Part shown: positions 25,892-34,886 of the stretch, piece after piece | Numbering within the stretch: the first letter of the stretch is position 1 | Layout of the letters: each line of letters opens with the position of its first letter | Origin: Magnetococcus sp. PR-3 | Lineage (GTDB): Bacteria; Pseudomonadota; Magnetococcia; Magnetococcales; Magnetococcaceae | Length of the DNA: 64,000 nt | NCBI RefSeq assembly: GCF_036689865.1 | Contig: NZ_JBAHUQ010000002.1 | Coordinates: 62,001-126,000 of the forward strand | Reading direction: 5' to 3' | Program-made: the position numbers and the translations under genes | The notes under the pieces: model-generated | The model's input: only the letters and a program-made list of their open reading frames with translations | What the model was told of the DNA's origin: nothing | Database searches by the model: none

Positions 25892-27810
25892 TAGGCTGTC
25901 AATTCTGCCTGCGCACTATCCAGCTCCTTACGTCCCCCTTCCAGATCGGTAAAGAGACTCTCTAAACCACCGATATTACGATGCATACCTGTTATTAAAT
26001 CAAAAGCCTGATCCAACTCATGGCGTACATGCCCCGCGTTGCTATCGGAACGTTCTGCCGCTTGGCCAATACGGTCCGCCAACTCATGAGTGGCCATGGC
26101 TGCATTGGCCACTTGATCAGCATGGACCACAGAGGCTGAAACCGCCCCGGCTATTTGTTGTGAACTCTCAGCTGCCTGACCAGCAGCCTGATCCAGATCT
26201 TGAGCAAACTGCGTTAGCTCCATGGATTGTTGGGTAATTTCGTCGGTTGCTTGGGCAGCTTGTAACATAGAGTGAGCCGAGCGCTCTGTAACATGGGTTT
26301 GATCTTCCACCCCATGTGCAATGGCATTATTGGCTTCATTGACCCGGTTGACTGACTTAATGATCTCACCAAGCGCACTGGCCACGGTGCGCGAGTTATC
26401 CTGCACATCCCGTACTTGGGTTGAGATATCTTCTGTCGCCTGGGCGGTCTGCTGGGCCAACTCTTTGACCTCATTGGCCACCACCGCAAAACCCTTACCA
26501 GCATCCCCAGCACCTGCCGCTTCAATAGAGGCATTTAACGCCAGCATATTGGTCTGTTCTGCAATGTTGTTAATGACATCCACCACCTTACCAATTTCTA
26601 TGGCTGCGCTGTTCAACGCATCCACAACCGGTCCCACCGCTTCTGCCCGCACATTAGCATGCTCAGAACGTTCACGGGCATCTCGACTCTGCTGGCTCAT
26701 CTCCACCAAGGCGCCACGCTGTTCGGTAATGGCACTGGTCACTTCACCAATCACACCGTTAATAGAAGCAAGACGGTTGTTCATGGCAGACAGGTTCATA
26801 TCCATACGGCTGCTCAAATCCGCCACCGTTTGTACATTCACATTACCGTTTTGTGCCTCTTGGTTGATCAGGTTCAAATCTTGGCGCAGCGCATCCGCCG
26901 CTTCACGCATGGCCGTTACATTATCCTGTGACTGATCCACCGCTGAACGGATATGTACCACATCCTCAACAAGTTGACGGTTGGCACCAACCAAGTTATC
27001 GGCAATTTCACGGGTACGGTTGGAACTTTCAACCAGCGTATTTTTGCAACTAACCCCCTCACCAATGGCACCGCCGAGCCGCTCAGTCTGGCTCTGTATA
27101 CTGCCCAAAATGGATTGCAAATTACCCAAAAAACCATTGACCGCAATGGCCTCACTATTATGCTCTTTCACACGTAAGGAGAGGTTACGGTGGCGGATAA
27201 CCTGACTTAAGGTCGCCGTAATTTCTACATTGGCCAGATATTGATTGGTCATTTGTAGAATAATGTAGGCAAAAACAGCGGTCTCAACCACTACAAACAG
27301 TGCATGTAAAATGACAATTTCCAACCCATAGCCATAGTTGAAAATGGTGATGGGCACACCCCACGCATGGACATCAAACTGCTGAAGAAAATTAAAGGTA
27401 AGATGGTGTACCGCAATGGTCCCTGCGGCAGCTAAAATGGGGACAATATCTTTGTAACGCACCATAAAGGCCAATGCGACAAAGACATGAAAGTGCAGTT
27501 CAATACGCCCTAAGTGTTGCTGGATCACAATGGCGGAGAACACCATAAAGCTGGCCCCCATGACCGCACGTGTCAGTGCCCGCCCAGGCATAATTCGATA
27601 CGCAAGCCAAGCCACCAGTGTGGTGACACCACCACCAACCATACCCAACAGATAGAACCCATGGCTAAAAGCTGTGACGGTACTAACCAAGATCCATTGA
27701 GCAATGATCAGGCGCAGCATCATACGGTCACTGGCTGCAAAATCCTTCTGCAGCTCTTTACGCACCTCATCAGAAAGGTTTTTGTCATAAGCAGGGAATA
27801 GGGCTTTCAT
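25891..27810 (-). CDS. methyl-accepting chemotaxis protein with polytopic histidine-rich membrane domain
   Basis: A 639-residue chemoreceptor with no periplasmic Cache domain. The N-terminal 210 residues form about six TM helices. The conserved histidines lie in [19 protein letters not shown] and [12 protein letters not shown] know this kind of His-rich membrane sensor from other MCPs, kinases and GGDEF proteins, and a bound metal or heme has been suspected. The rest is a HAMP-less signalling coil whose tip reads [19 protein letters not shown] then [15 protein letters not shown]. The C-terminus has no pentapeptide tether for methylation enzymes. The stop overlaps the start of the SCO-like gene, so both proteins are made together. 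Confidence 0.9.
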   Translation of the reverse strand: MKALFPAYDKNLSDEVRKELQKDFAASDRMMLRLIIAQWILVSTVTAFSHGFYLLGMVGGGVTTLVAWLAYRIMPGRALTRAVMGASFMVFSAIVIQQHLGRIELHFHVFVALAFMVRYKDIVPILAAAGTIAVHHLTFNFLQQFDVHAWGVPITIFNYGYGLEIVILHALFVVVETAVFAYIILQMTNQYLANVEITATLSQVIRHRNLSLRVKEHNSEAIAVNGFLGNLQSILGSIQSQTERLGGAIGEGVSCKNTLVESSNRTREIADNLVGANRQLVEDVVHIRSAVDQSQDNVTAMREAADALRQDLNLINQEAQNGNVNVQTVADLSSRMDMNLSAMNNRLASINGVIGEVTSAITEQRGALVEMSQQSRDARERSEHANVRAEAVGPVVDALNSAAIEIGKVVDVINNIAEQTNMLALNASIEAAGAGDAGKGFAVVANEVKELAQQTAQATEDISTQVRDVQDNSRTVASALGEIIKSVNRVNEANNAIAHGVEDQTHVTERSAHSMLQAAQATDEITQQSMELTQFAQDLDQAAGQAAESSQQIAGAVSASVVHADQVANAAMATHELADRIGQAAERSDSNAGHVRHELDQAFDLITGMHRNIGGLESLFTDLEGGRKELDSAQAELTA

Positions 27811-28238
27811 GGGGCATCACCTCTTTAAATGGGTAAATACAGGCCATGATTATTCTTTTTATAGTATGACCCAGCGTAAAAACTTGATAACAGTTGTGGA
27901 ATGATTCGCATTCCTTTGGACTAATAGGCTCTATTTATTCAATGAATCATAACCAATAAATACACATCTGGAAATAGAGATTTCAGCTTATCGAGTCATT
28001 TTGTGTCTGTTTTGCTCAGGTTTTGTTTTTTTATCCCCGTTAAGAAACGACAGATCGGTCAGAACCGTCACATAAAGTGTAAGGATCCTTTGCCTTGTCA
28101 CTTTTTATCTCTAACATCATGGGGTCATTCAGAACGGTTAAGACCCTATTGGCTTGTATTGTTTTATAAACACCGAATATGGCATTAAAAAATCAGGTCC
28201 GATCTACTTAGCTGTTCTTACGATTCTCTGGGGTGGGT
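27811..28238. other. divergent intergenic region
   Basis: A 428-bp gap between the divergent chemoreceptor and SLC13 genes. It should contain both promoters. I see neither a supported reading frame nor an obvious hairpin. Confidence 0.45.
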
Positions 28239-30065
28239 ATGGAAACATCGGTACAAGCATGGATGGTTCTGGGCATTATCTCAGTAGTGGTGATCCTCTA
28301 TGCCCGCGGTCGCCTACCCATGGATCTGGTTTCCATGGGGGTATTGGCGGTACTGGCGGTAGTCTTTCAAATATCACCTTTGGTAGATCATAGTGGTGAC
28401 GTGGTGTTGGAGGGTGTGGATCTGTTCCGCGGTCTCAGTAACCCAGCGCTTATTTCTGTAGCTGCACTGTTGGTGGTGGGTGAAGGTATCACCCGGACAG
28501 GCGCTTTGACCCCTGTTTCAGAATGGATTGAAACCTGGGCAGATGGCTCATGGATCAAAGCTTTCTCTCTGGTTTTGGTGATTACAGCCATCGCCAGTGG
28601 ATTTGTAAACAATACCCCTGTTGTGGTGATTTTTATTCCCATTTTAGCTGGCTTAGCCAGCCAGTATGATATTCATTCGCGCAAAGTTCTCTTACCCCTC
28701 TCTTATGTCTCTATTCTTGGCGGCGCTTGCACACTGATCGGAAGCTCTACCAACTTGTTAGTGGCCGATTATGCTGAACGTATTTTAGGTTATAAAATCA
28801 GCATGTTCACCCTTACCCCAGTGGGTGTGGTTTTGTTAATTGTGGGTCTGGTTTACTTAATCTATTGGGCCCCCAGATTAATTTCCGATGAAGGGCCAAC
28901 CCCTCAATCTGATGATCCCGTGACCCTACGACTGTTCACAGCAGAGTTAAGGGTTGATGAAGGGTGCCCACTCATTGGTCAGGACCTGGCCAAGCTAGAA
29001 AAAGAGCTGTTTGAAGATGTAGTGGTGCATAAACTCATTCGGGGTGCTTTGGTGGATTACACCACACCCTATGTTGAGGTTGAGATCAAAGCAGGGGACA
29101 TTCTACTGGTACAGGGTACGGTCACCGCTTTAAAAGAGTGCGAATTTCACGGCGGAGTGACCATTACACCCTACATGCCGGGCATGCCGCTCTCAGAACA
29201 GGATAAAAAGCGTCGCATGTTGGCCGAGCTGGTTATTGCACCAGACTCCCGCATGGTGGGCTTAACCTTGTCACAAATCCGCATGCGGCGTCAGTTTGGG
29301 GTTGCCGTGGTGGCCATTAACCGCCCTGCACGGGAGATTAAAGGACGGGTGATTGATACCCCCTTACGACCCGGAGACCTCTTACTGGTAGAGGGCATAC
29401 CCGAACGGATTGAGACCCTCTCTAACAGTCGTGATTTTCTACTCTACTGGGGCGCCCATAACGCGGTTAAACAGCCACAAAAAGCCCGTGCTGCCGCCGG
29501 TATTTTGTTGGGGATTATCATTTTTGCAGCTTTGGATAGCCATGCCATGCCGGTTTTGGCCACTGTGGGTGCCACCTTAATGTTGGCCTTCCGCTGTTTG
29601 ACCCTGCGTCAGGCCTATAGCGCGCTTTCATCCAAAGTTATTCTACTCATTGCAGCCTCACTGGCTATGGGTACCGCCATGCAAGGCACCGGCGCAGACC
29701 AAATGGTGGCCCGTGGATTTTTATGGATCGTGGAAGGCTATTCACCTTGGATGGTGTTAGGTGCATTTGGCTTAATGGTGACTGTTTTTACCAATGTTAT
29801 CAGCAACAATGCCACCGCCATTCTATTTGCCCCCATTGGCGTTGCTATTGCTGAAGGTATGGGGGTGAGCTTTATGCCCTTCCTTATGATGACAATTTTT
29901 GGTGCCAATGCCGCCTTTGCTTCCCCCATTGGGTACAAAACCAACCTGCTGGTCTTTAGTGTGGGCGGGTATCGATTTTCTGATTTCTTTAAAGTCGGCT
30001 TACCCTTAAATCTGGGTTTTTGGCTGCTTTCAACCCTATTAATTCCCCTATTCTGGTCTTTTTAA
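28239..30065 (+). CDS. SLC13 (DASS)-type anion transporter with two RCK_C domains
   Basis: A 608-residue inner-membrane carrier. Two blocks of TM helices (about 5-205 and 410-605) flank two cytoplasmic RCK_C (TrkA-C) domains (about 220-305 and 320-400; e.g. LTLSQIRMRRQFGVAVVAINR). The repeated SLC13 signatures are FVNNTPVVVIFIPI followed by GSSTNLLV, and ISNNATAILFAPIGVA followed by the Asn-containing SPIGYKTNLLVF. These Ser-Asn-Thr motifs bind Na+ and a carboxylate or sulfate-type anion. The substrate cannot be told from sequence. The ATG at 28239 follows GGGGTGG. A GTG two codons earlier is possible. The gene stands alone, upstream of tRNA-Ser. Confidence 0.9.
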   Translation: METSVQAWMVLGIISVVVILYARGRLPMDLVSMGVLAVLAVVFQISPLVDHSGDVVLEGVDLFRGLSNPALISVAALLVVGEGITRTGALTPVSEWIETWADGSWIKAFSLVLVITAIASGFVNNTPVVVIFIPILAGLASQYDIHSRKVLLPLSYVSILGGACTLIGSSTNLLVADYAERILGYKISMFTLTPVGVVLLIVGLVYLIYWAPRLISDEGPTPQSDDPVTLRLFTAELRVDEGCPLIGQDLAKLEKELFEDVVVHKLIRGALVDYTTPYVEVEIKAGDILLVQGTVTALKECEFHGGVTITPYMPGMPLSEQDKKRRMLAELVIAPDSRMVGLTLSQIRMRRQFGVAVVAINRPAREIKGRVIDTPLRPGDLLLVEGIPERIETLSNSRDFLLYWGAHNAVKQPQKARAAAGILLGIIIFAALDSHAMPVLATVGATLMLAFRCLTLRQAYSALSSKVILLIAASLAMGTAMQGTGADQMVARGFLWIVEGYSPWMVLGAFGLMVTVFTNVISNNATAILFAPIGVAIAEGMGVSFMPFLMMTIFGANAAFASPIGYKTNLLVFSVGGYRFSDFFKVGLPLNLGFWLLSTLLIPLFWSF

Positions 30066-30321
30066 TACCTTAAAATAAGCAATAAGTGACACATTCTTGT
30101 AGGTAGAATGTCGATGCTAAACGCATGAAACCTCGCCGGATGGTATGGTGCTTGATCCATGCCTTTTATATCCACTAATATTCTAAACTTCATCGACTTA
30201 TATTCGGCTTATGGTTTGATATTATTTGGTTAAAAACAGGCAAAGAGTCTGGTCAGACCAGAGGGTTCATGGGGTTGCACCTATTAGGCGCTTCTGTCAT
30301 AATTCGCGCCTCTCATCATGC

Positions 30322-30411
30322 GGAGGAGTGCCGGAGTGGTTGAACGGGACGGTCTCGAAAACCGTTGTGGGCGCAAGCCCACCCAGGGTTCGAATCCCTG
30401 CTCCTCCGCCA
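30322..30411 (+). tRNA. tRNA-Ser(CGA)
   Basis: A 90-nt class II tRNA. The acceptor stem GGAGGAG pairs with CTCCTCC, with discriminator G and an encoded CCA (30409-30411). The anticodon stem ACGGT/ACCGT holds the loop CTCGAAA, so the anticodon is CGA, reading UCG serine codons. A long variable arm (GTGGGCGCAAGCCCAC) confirms Ser. The T-loop is GGTTCGAATCC. It stands at the left edge of the variable block, and its 3' end is a typical integration site. Confidence 0.97.
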
Positions 30412-31098
30412 TTTTTTCAATGGTTTACACAATACACCCATTTCAATCTTACCCTGCCAAAATCCATTCTGGGTGTGAGTTTGGGTGTGACTTTTTCCCT
30501 GCTAGAGCCGCTAAAACACCCCAAAAAGCGCATCAAGTTAACAGGCCCGTTAACAGCTTCCATACCCTCGTTTACACACCAAACGATACATCCCCTACAC
30601 TGTTACCCCTGAACGAATCATATTTTTTCTCTTTCTTTTCATGTTATTACAATACTTCAGTAGCCTCTTTGTCTGTTTGATTCCTTATTTTATGTAACAG
30701 AGGACTCCGCTTTGCTTAACAGTTGACCCCCAATCCCGATTGGCTGTTAACCCTGCAAACCTCTGATAAGACAGCTTGGCTACCTCTTTGTTGAGCTTTT
30801 CAGTGCATACCAATCAACACACACCTCCCTAATAGCCTTCACCTGCCTCCTCATCAGCCATATGAAGCCTATTTGGCCTAGAGCGGGCACTGTATAAGCA
30901 ACTGGACTGACACATCTATCCATTAGCCGTGATGGGCTTTGTATCTTGGCCTCACACCCTCGCAAAACACCGGGAACTTCATCTACAGCTGGGGTATGAT
31001 CATTCCTCGTCAATTTAAACAACCTCTCTTGGTGGTATCGGGTCTTGTCCATACAACAAGCCATGACCACCCTGGAAAATGGATTAGGCAATAACGGC
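30412..31098. other. tRNA-Ser flank, start of variable block
   Basis: About 690 bp with no supported gene lie between the tRNA and hsdM. Two copies of GGGTGTGA lie 12 bp apart at about 30471-30491, of the kind often found beside integrated elements, but no integrase follows. A hairpin-like element spans 30716-30752 (TTAACAG with CTGTTAA outside, CCAAT with ATTGG inside). A 109-codon frame on the minus strand (30780-31109) has no recognisable domain and overlaps the hsdM start. The hsdM promoter must lie near 31000. Confidence 0.5.
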
Positions 31099-32781
31099 AT
31101 GAAAACCAACGAGCAGAAATTTTTGAATGATTTGGATAAGAAGCTCTGGAATGCCGCCGATCGGCTGCGCTCCAGCTTGGATGCCGCCGTCTATAAGCAC
31201 GCGGTACTGGGTCTGATCTTTCTGAAATATGTCAGTGACTCCTTTGATGAGCGAAGAGAGCAGCTCAAAACTCAGTTCCAGGACCCTGAGTACGATTACT
31301 ATCTAGACCCTGACGAGTTCGACTCTGACCACGAATACCAGGAAGAACTGGAAAGCGAGCTGGAGGTGCGGGACTACTACACCGAGAAGAACGTCTTCTG
31401 GGTACCCGCCCGTTCCCGCTGGAAGACCCTTCAGGATCTTGCAGCACTCCCCCCTGGGGCAGAACTACCGTGGATCAATGGTAACGGTCAGCCCGCCCGC
31501 ATGAAATCCCTTGGCCGCCTCATCGATGATGCCCTGGAGGCCATTGAGAAGGAGAACCCCAAGCTTAAAGGGGTGCTCAACCGCAACTATGCTGCCCTGC
31601 AACTGGACCAGGACAAACTTTTGGCCCTGATCAACGAGGTGATCGGCAAGATCCCCTTTGCCCACGAATCCCTACACGCTAAAGATATTCTGGGCCATGT
31701 CTATGAATACTTCCTGGGCCAGTTCGCCCTAGCAGAGGGCAAAAAGGGTGGACAATTCTTCACCCCCAAATCCATTGTCTTGCTGATTGTAGAGATGCTC
31801 CAGCCCTACCAGGGGCGGGTCTATGATCCGGCCATGGGCTCCGGCGGCTTTTTTGTGCAGAGTGAGCGGTTCATCAAAGAGCACGGTGGCAAGCTGAATA
31901 ATCTCTCGGTCTATGGGCAGGAGTCCAACCCCACCACATGGCGCTTGGCGGCCATGAACATGGTGATCCGAGGGATTGATTTTAACTTCGGACAAAAAAA
32001 CACAAATAGCTTTACAGAGGACCAACACCCGGATCTGCGGGCTGATTTCGTCATGGCCAACCCACCCTTCAACATGAAGGAGTGGTGGAACGAAAAACTG
32101 GCCGATGATCCCCGCTGGGATATCGCCGGAACGCCGCCCCAGGGCAACGCCAACTTTGCTTGGCTCCAACACATGCTCTACCACCTAGCCCCCAATGGCT
32201 CCTTGGGGCTGCTACTGGCCAATGGTTCCATGAGCTCCAATACCAACAATGAGGGGGCGATCCGTAAGAGCCTTATTGAAACCGATCTGGTGGAGTGCAT
32301 GGTGGCCCTGCCGGGGCAGCTCTTCACCAACACCCAGATTCCCGCCTGTATCTGGTTCCTCACCCGCAACAAGAAAGCCCACAGCGGCAAGCGGGATCGA
32401 TCCCAGAAGTTCCTCTTCATCGATGCCCGCCAGATGGGCTACATGAAGGATCGGGTGCTACGGGATTTTGATTTCAAGAAGGATATCGAACCGATAACCG
32501 ATACCTTTCACACTTGGCAGAAGGGCAAAGGGTACGAGGATAAGCCCGGTTTCTGTGCCTCGGTGGATCTGGAGGGGATCCGCAAGCATGAGCATGTGCT
32601 CACCCCAGGGCGCTATGTGGGGGCCGCTGCGGAAAAGGAAGATAGCGAGCCTTTTCCCGAGAAGATGACACGCTTGACCGGCCAGTTAAAAAACCAGTTT
32701 GAGCAGAGCGCCCAATTGGAAGCGCAGATTAAGAAGAATTTGGCCGGGTTGGGCTTCTGGGAGGTGAACGATGGCGCTTGA
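31099..32781 (+). CDS. hsdM: type I restriction-modification methyltransferase subunit HsdM
   Basis: A 560-residue N6-adenine methyltransferase subunit that works with HsdS as M2S. The N-terminal helical domain (LWNAADRLRSSLDAAVYKHAV) is followed by the SAM-binding motif I DPAMGSGGFFV and the catalytic motif IV ANPPFNMKEWW. Family end motifs such as HVLTPGRYVG are present. I use ATG 31099 because HsdM proteins begin with the helix that follows it. ATG 31063 or TTG 31045 would add 12-18 residues, and no start has a strong ribosome site. The last 11 bp overlap the HEPN gene, so the hsd operon is compact. Base composition is GC-rich compared with the TIR gene. Confidence 0.95.
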   Translation: MKTNEQKFLNDLDKKLWNAADRLRSSLDAAVYKHAVLGLIFLKYVSDSFDERREQLKTQFQDPEYDYYLDPDEFDSDHEYQEELESELEVRDYYTEKNVFWVPARSRWKTLQDLAALPPGAELPWINGNGQPARMKSLGRLIDDALEAIEKENPKLKGVLNRNYAALQLDQDKLLALINEVIGKIPFAHESLHAKDILGHVYEYFLGQFALAEGKKGGQFFTPKSIVLLIVEMLQPYQGRVYDPAMGSGGFFVQSERFIKEHGGKLNNLSVYGQESNPTTWRLAAMNMVIRGIDFNFGQKNTNSFTEDQHPDLRADFVMANPPFNMKEWWNEKLADDPRWDIAGTPPQGNANFAWLQHMLYHLAPNGSLGLLLANGSMSSNTNNEGAIRKSLIETDLVECMVALPGQLFTNTQIPACIWFLTRNKKAHSGKRDRSQKFLFIDARQMGYMKDRVLRDFDFKKDIEPITDTFHTWQKGKGYEDKPGFCASVDLEGIRKHEHVLTPGRYVGAAAEKEDSEPFPEKMTRLTGQLKNQFEQSAQLEAQIKKNLAGLGFWEVNDGA

Positions 32782-33193
32782 TCTCTCCAGTCTGCGCAAG
32801 GCGTTGGCGTCATTGGAGCGGGCCGTTGGGGTGGCCAGTTCTGAGGCGCGCATGAACGCCATGGAGCCGGAGATCCGCGAGATCATCCGCGCCGGAGTGA
32901 TTCAGAATTTTGAATTCACCTATGAGTTATGCTGGAAGTTGATGAAGCGTTGGCTGGCGCACAATGTGGGCGAGAGCCATGTGGATGGCGTCACCCGACG
33001 AGAACTTTTTCGTCTAAGCGCCGAGTATCGTTTAATCGCTGACGTGGACGAGTGGATGGACTACCACCAAGCCCGTAACCGCACCTCCCATACCTATGAT
33101 GAAAAGACCGCATTGGATGTGGTGGAGGCTGGGATTGCCTTTGTGCATGCAGCGCGGCACTTCCTGGTGCAGATCGAGGCGCGCAATGATTGA
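32771..33193 (+). CDS. HEPN-type HI0074-family protein (nucleotidyltransferase partner)
   Basis: A 140-residue all-helical protein of the HI0074 nucleotidyltransferase substrate-binding family, part of the HEPN superfamily. The family landmark NFEFTYELCWKLMKRWL is at about 46-62. The Rx4H HEPN motif is R102 to H107 in ARNRTSHTYDE. In HEPN/MNT pairs the HEPN protein is usually the toxin (RNase-like) and the MNT protein the antitoxin, which adenylylates it or shields it. It starts inside hsdM (11-bp overlap) and overlaps the MNT domain gene by 8 bp. Finding it inside an hsd operon is unusual. Whether this copy is toxic is not known. Confidence 0.87.
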   Translation: MALDLSSLRKALASLERAVGVASSEARMNAMEPEIREIIRAGVIQNFEFTYELCWKLMKRWLAHNVGESHVDGVTRRELFRLSAEYRLIADVDEWMDYHQARNRTSHTYDEKTALDVVEAGIAFVHAARHFLVQIEARND

Positions 33194-34886
33194 CTTGGCC
33201 CCGGAGCATCTGGAGACGGTCAAGCGCATCTTGGCCGAGCACGTCCCCGAGTGCGAAGCGCGCGCCTTCGGCTCCCGGGTCGCCTGGACCGCCAAGGATC
33301 ACTCCGATCTGGACATCGCCCTGGTGGGGCCGGAGAGGCTAGAAACGCGGCGCATGAACCGATTGGTGGAGGCCTTTGAAGAGTCCAATCTGCCCATGCG
33401 GGTGGACGTGCTGGATTGGTGGGCGATCTCGGAGGAGTTCCAGCGGGTGATTACGGGAAAGTTTGAGATGCTGGCAGCCTCTAGCCAAGCTATGCAACCT
33501 GAAAAAACCTGGGGGGGCCGGGATATGAGTAATCACTTTTTACCTTATACATTCCCTTCCTCCTGGAGGGTTGTTCCATTAGGCAAGCTGTGCTCTAAAA
33601 TTGGATCTGGGGCGACTCCAAGAGGTGGAGAAAAGGTATATCTACCAGTCCGTCAAAAATTCGCTTTAATTAGAAGTCAGTGTGTTTTTGATAGATCATT
33701 CGATTCCGAAGCAGTGAGCTTCATATCAGATAATGATGCTAAGAAGCTTAGCTCATCAGAAGTTTTTCATAGCGATATTCTTCTCAATATCACAGGTGAC
33801 GGGGTTACATTTGGTAGGGCTTGCCAACCAGAAGCTGCTGTTCTTCCAGCGTGCGTCAATCAGCATGTTGCCATTATCAGGAGCAAGCCTAATGAATGTG
33901 ACCCTGGCTACCTTCTTACCTTTCTAACTAACAAAGCCATCAAGCAATACATTGAGTCTTTTAATTCTGGTGGAAGTAGAAGAGCGATCACGAAGGGCAG
34001 TATCGAAAGCTTTGAAATACCTTTACCACCGATTGAAGAACAAAAAAAGATCGGGGTAATTCTCAGCAAATTTGACGATAAGATAGCCCTAAACCGTCAG
34101 ATCAACCAGACGTTGGAGGAGATGGCGCGGGCGATTTTCAAGAGCTGGTTTGTGGATTTCGACCCGGTAAAGGCCAAGATCGCCGCCTGCGAGGCAGGCG
34201 AAGATCCCCAGCGCGCCGCCATGGCCGCCATCAGCGGCAAATCCCCCGCCCAACTGGACCAGCTCCCCCCCGAGCAATACCAACAACTCGCCACCACCGC
34301 CGCCCTCTTCCCCGATGAGCTGGTAGACTCCGAACTCGGCCTAATCCCAAAGGGCTGGAAGACAGGAAAATTAGAAGATATTTTAGTTCTTCAAAGGGGC
34401 TTTGATTTACCTGTTTCCAAAAGATCTGAAGGAGAGTATCCCGTAATATCTGCAGGAGGTATCCATGGAACTCATAATGAATTCAAAGTTCTTGGACCAG
34501 GCGTAACCACCGGTCGAAGTGGAGTGTTGGGTAAGGTAGAGTTCATTAGCTCTGACTTTTGGCCTTTGAATACAACTTTATGGGTAAAAAAATTTAAGCT
34601 TGGTTCTGCTCTCTTTGCTTTCCATGTTCTTCAGCAAATTGACTTTAAGGCATTTAATGCTGGATCAGCAGTTCCAACCCTTAATAGAAATCATGTGCAT
34701 AGTCTTCCAGCACTACTGCCTCAAAATGATCTGATTTCATACTTTGAAGATGTCCTTAACGATCTTGAAAAAATCAGTGAGGCTAACGACCAATCTTCGA
34801 GAACCTTATCTCAACTTCGTGACACCCTCCTTCCCAAACTCCTATCTGGTGAAATCAACCTGGATTCTCTACCTGAGGTAATGTGA
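33186..34886 (+). CDS. hsdS: MNT nucleotidyltransferase fused to type I specificity subunit HsdS
   Basis: A single 566-residue reading frame. Residues 1-105 form a minimal nucleotidyltransferase (MNT) domain: AFGSR (G29, S30), SDLDIAL (D41, D43) and VDVLD near residue 75 give the usual G-S and three-Asp active site. From about 114 on it is a normal HsdS with two target recognition domains. TRD1 (PSSWRVVPLGKLCSKIG) ends with IPLPPIEEQKKIG and the helical spacer LEEMARAIFKSWFVDF. TRD2 starts IPKGWKTGKLEDI and ends LRDTLLPKLLSGEI. An internal ATG at 33525 with a G-rich upstream could start HsdS alone. A G7 tract (33511-33517) lies in the junction. The TRDs are AT-rich and the shared segments GC-rich. 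Confidence 0.88.
   Translation: MIDLAPEHLETVKRILAEHVPECEARAFGSRVAWTAKDHSDLDIALVGPERLETRRMNRLVEAFEESNLPMRVDVLDWWAISEEFQRVITGKFEMLAASSQAMQPEKTWGGRDMSNHFLPYTFPSSWRVVPLGKLCSKIGSGATPRGGEKVYLPVRQKFALIRSQCVFDRSFDSEAVSFISDNDAKKLSSSEVFHSDILLNITGDGVTFGRACQPEAAVLPACVNQHVAIIRSKPNECDPGYLLTFLTNKAIKQYIESFNSGGSRRAITKGSIESFEIPLPPIEEQKKIGVILSKFDDKIALNRQINQTLEEMARAIFKSWFVDFDPVKAKIAACEAGEDPQRAAMAAISGKSPAQLDQLPPEQYQQLATTAALFPDELVDSELGLIPKGWKTGKLEDILVLQRGFDLPVSKRSEGEYPVISAGGIHGTHNEFKVLGPGVTTGRSGVLGKVEFISSDFWPLNTTLWVKKFKLGSALFAFHVLQQIDFKAFNAGSAVPTLNRNHVHSLPALLPQNDLISYFEDVLNDLEKISEANDQSSRTLSQLRDTLLPKLLSGEINLDSLPEVM
33511..33517 (+). repeat. G7 homopolymer at the MNT-HsdS junction
   Basis: Seven consecutive G lie in codons 109-111 of the fused gene, just before the internal ATG at 33525. 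Gain or loss of one base would cut the fusion and leave HsdS to be started separately. Seven is at the short end for phase-variable tracts, so a switching role is only a possibility. Confidence 0.45.

Noticed and set aside
30318-30680. Plus-strand reading frames over and behind tRNA-Ser
   Set aside because: They overlap the tRNA itself and have no recognisable protein features.
30780-31109. 109-codon minus-strand reading frame upstream of hsdM
   Set aside because: Covers the hsdM promoter and start region and matches no family I know; kept only as a remark in the flank entry.
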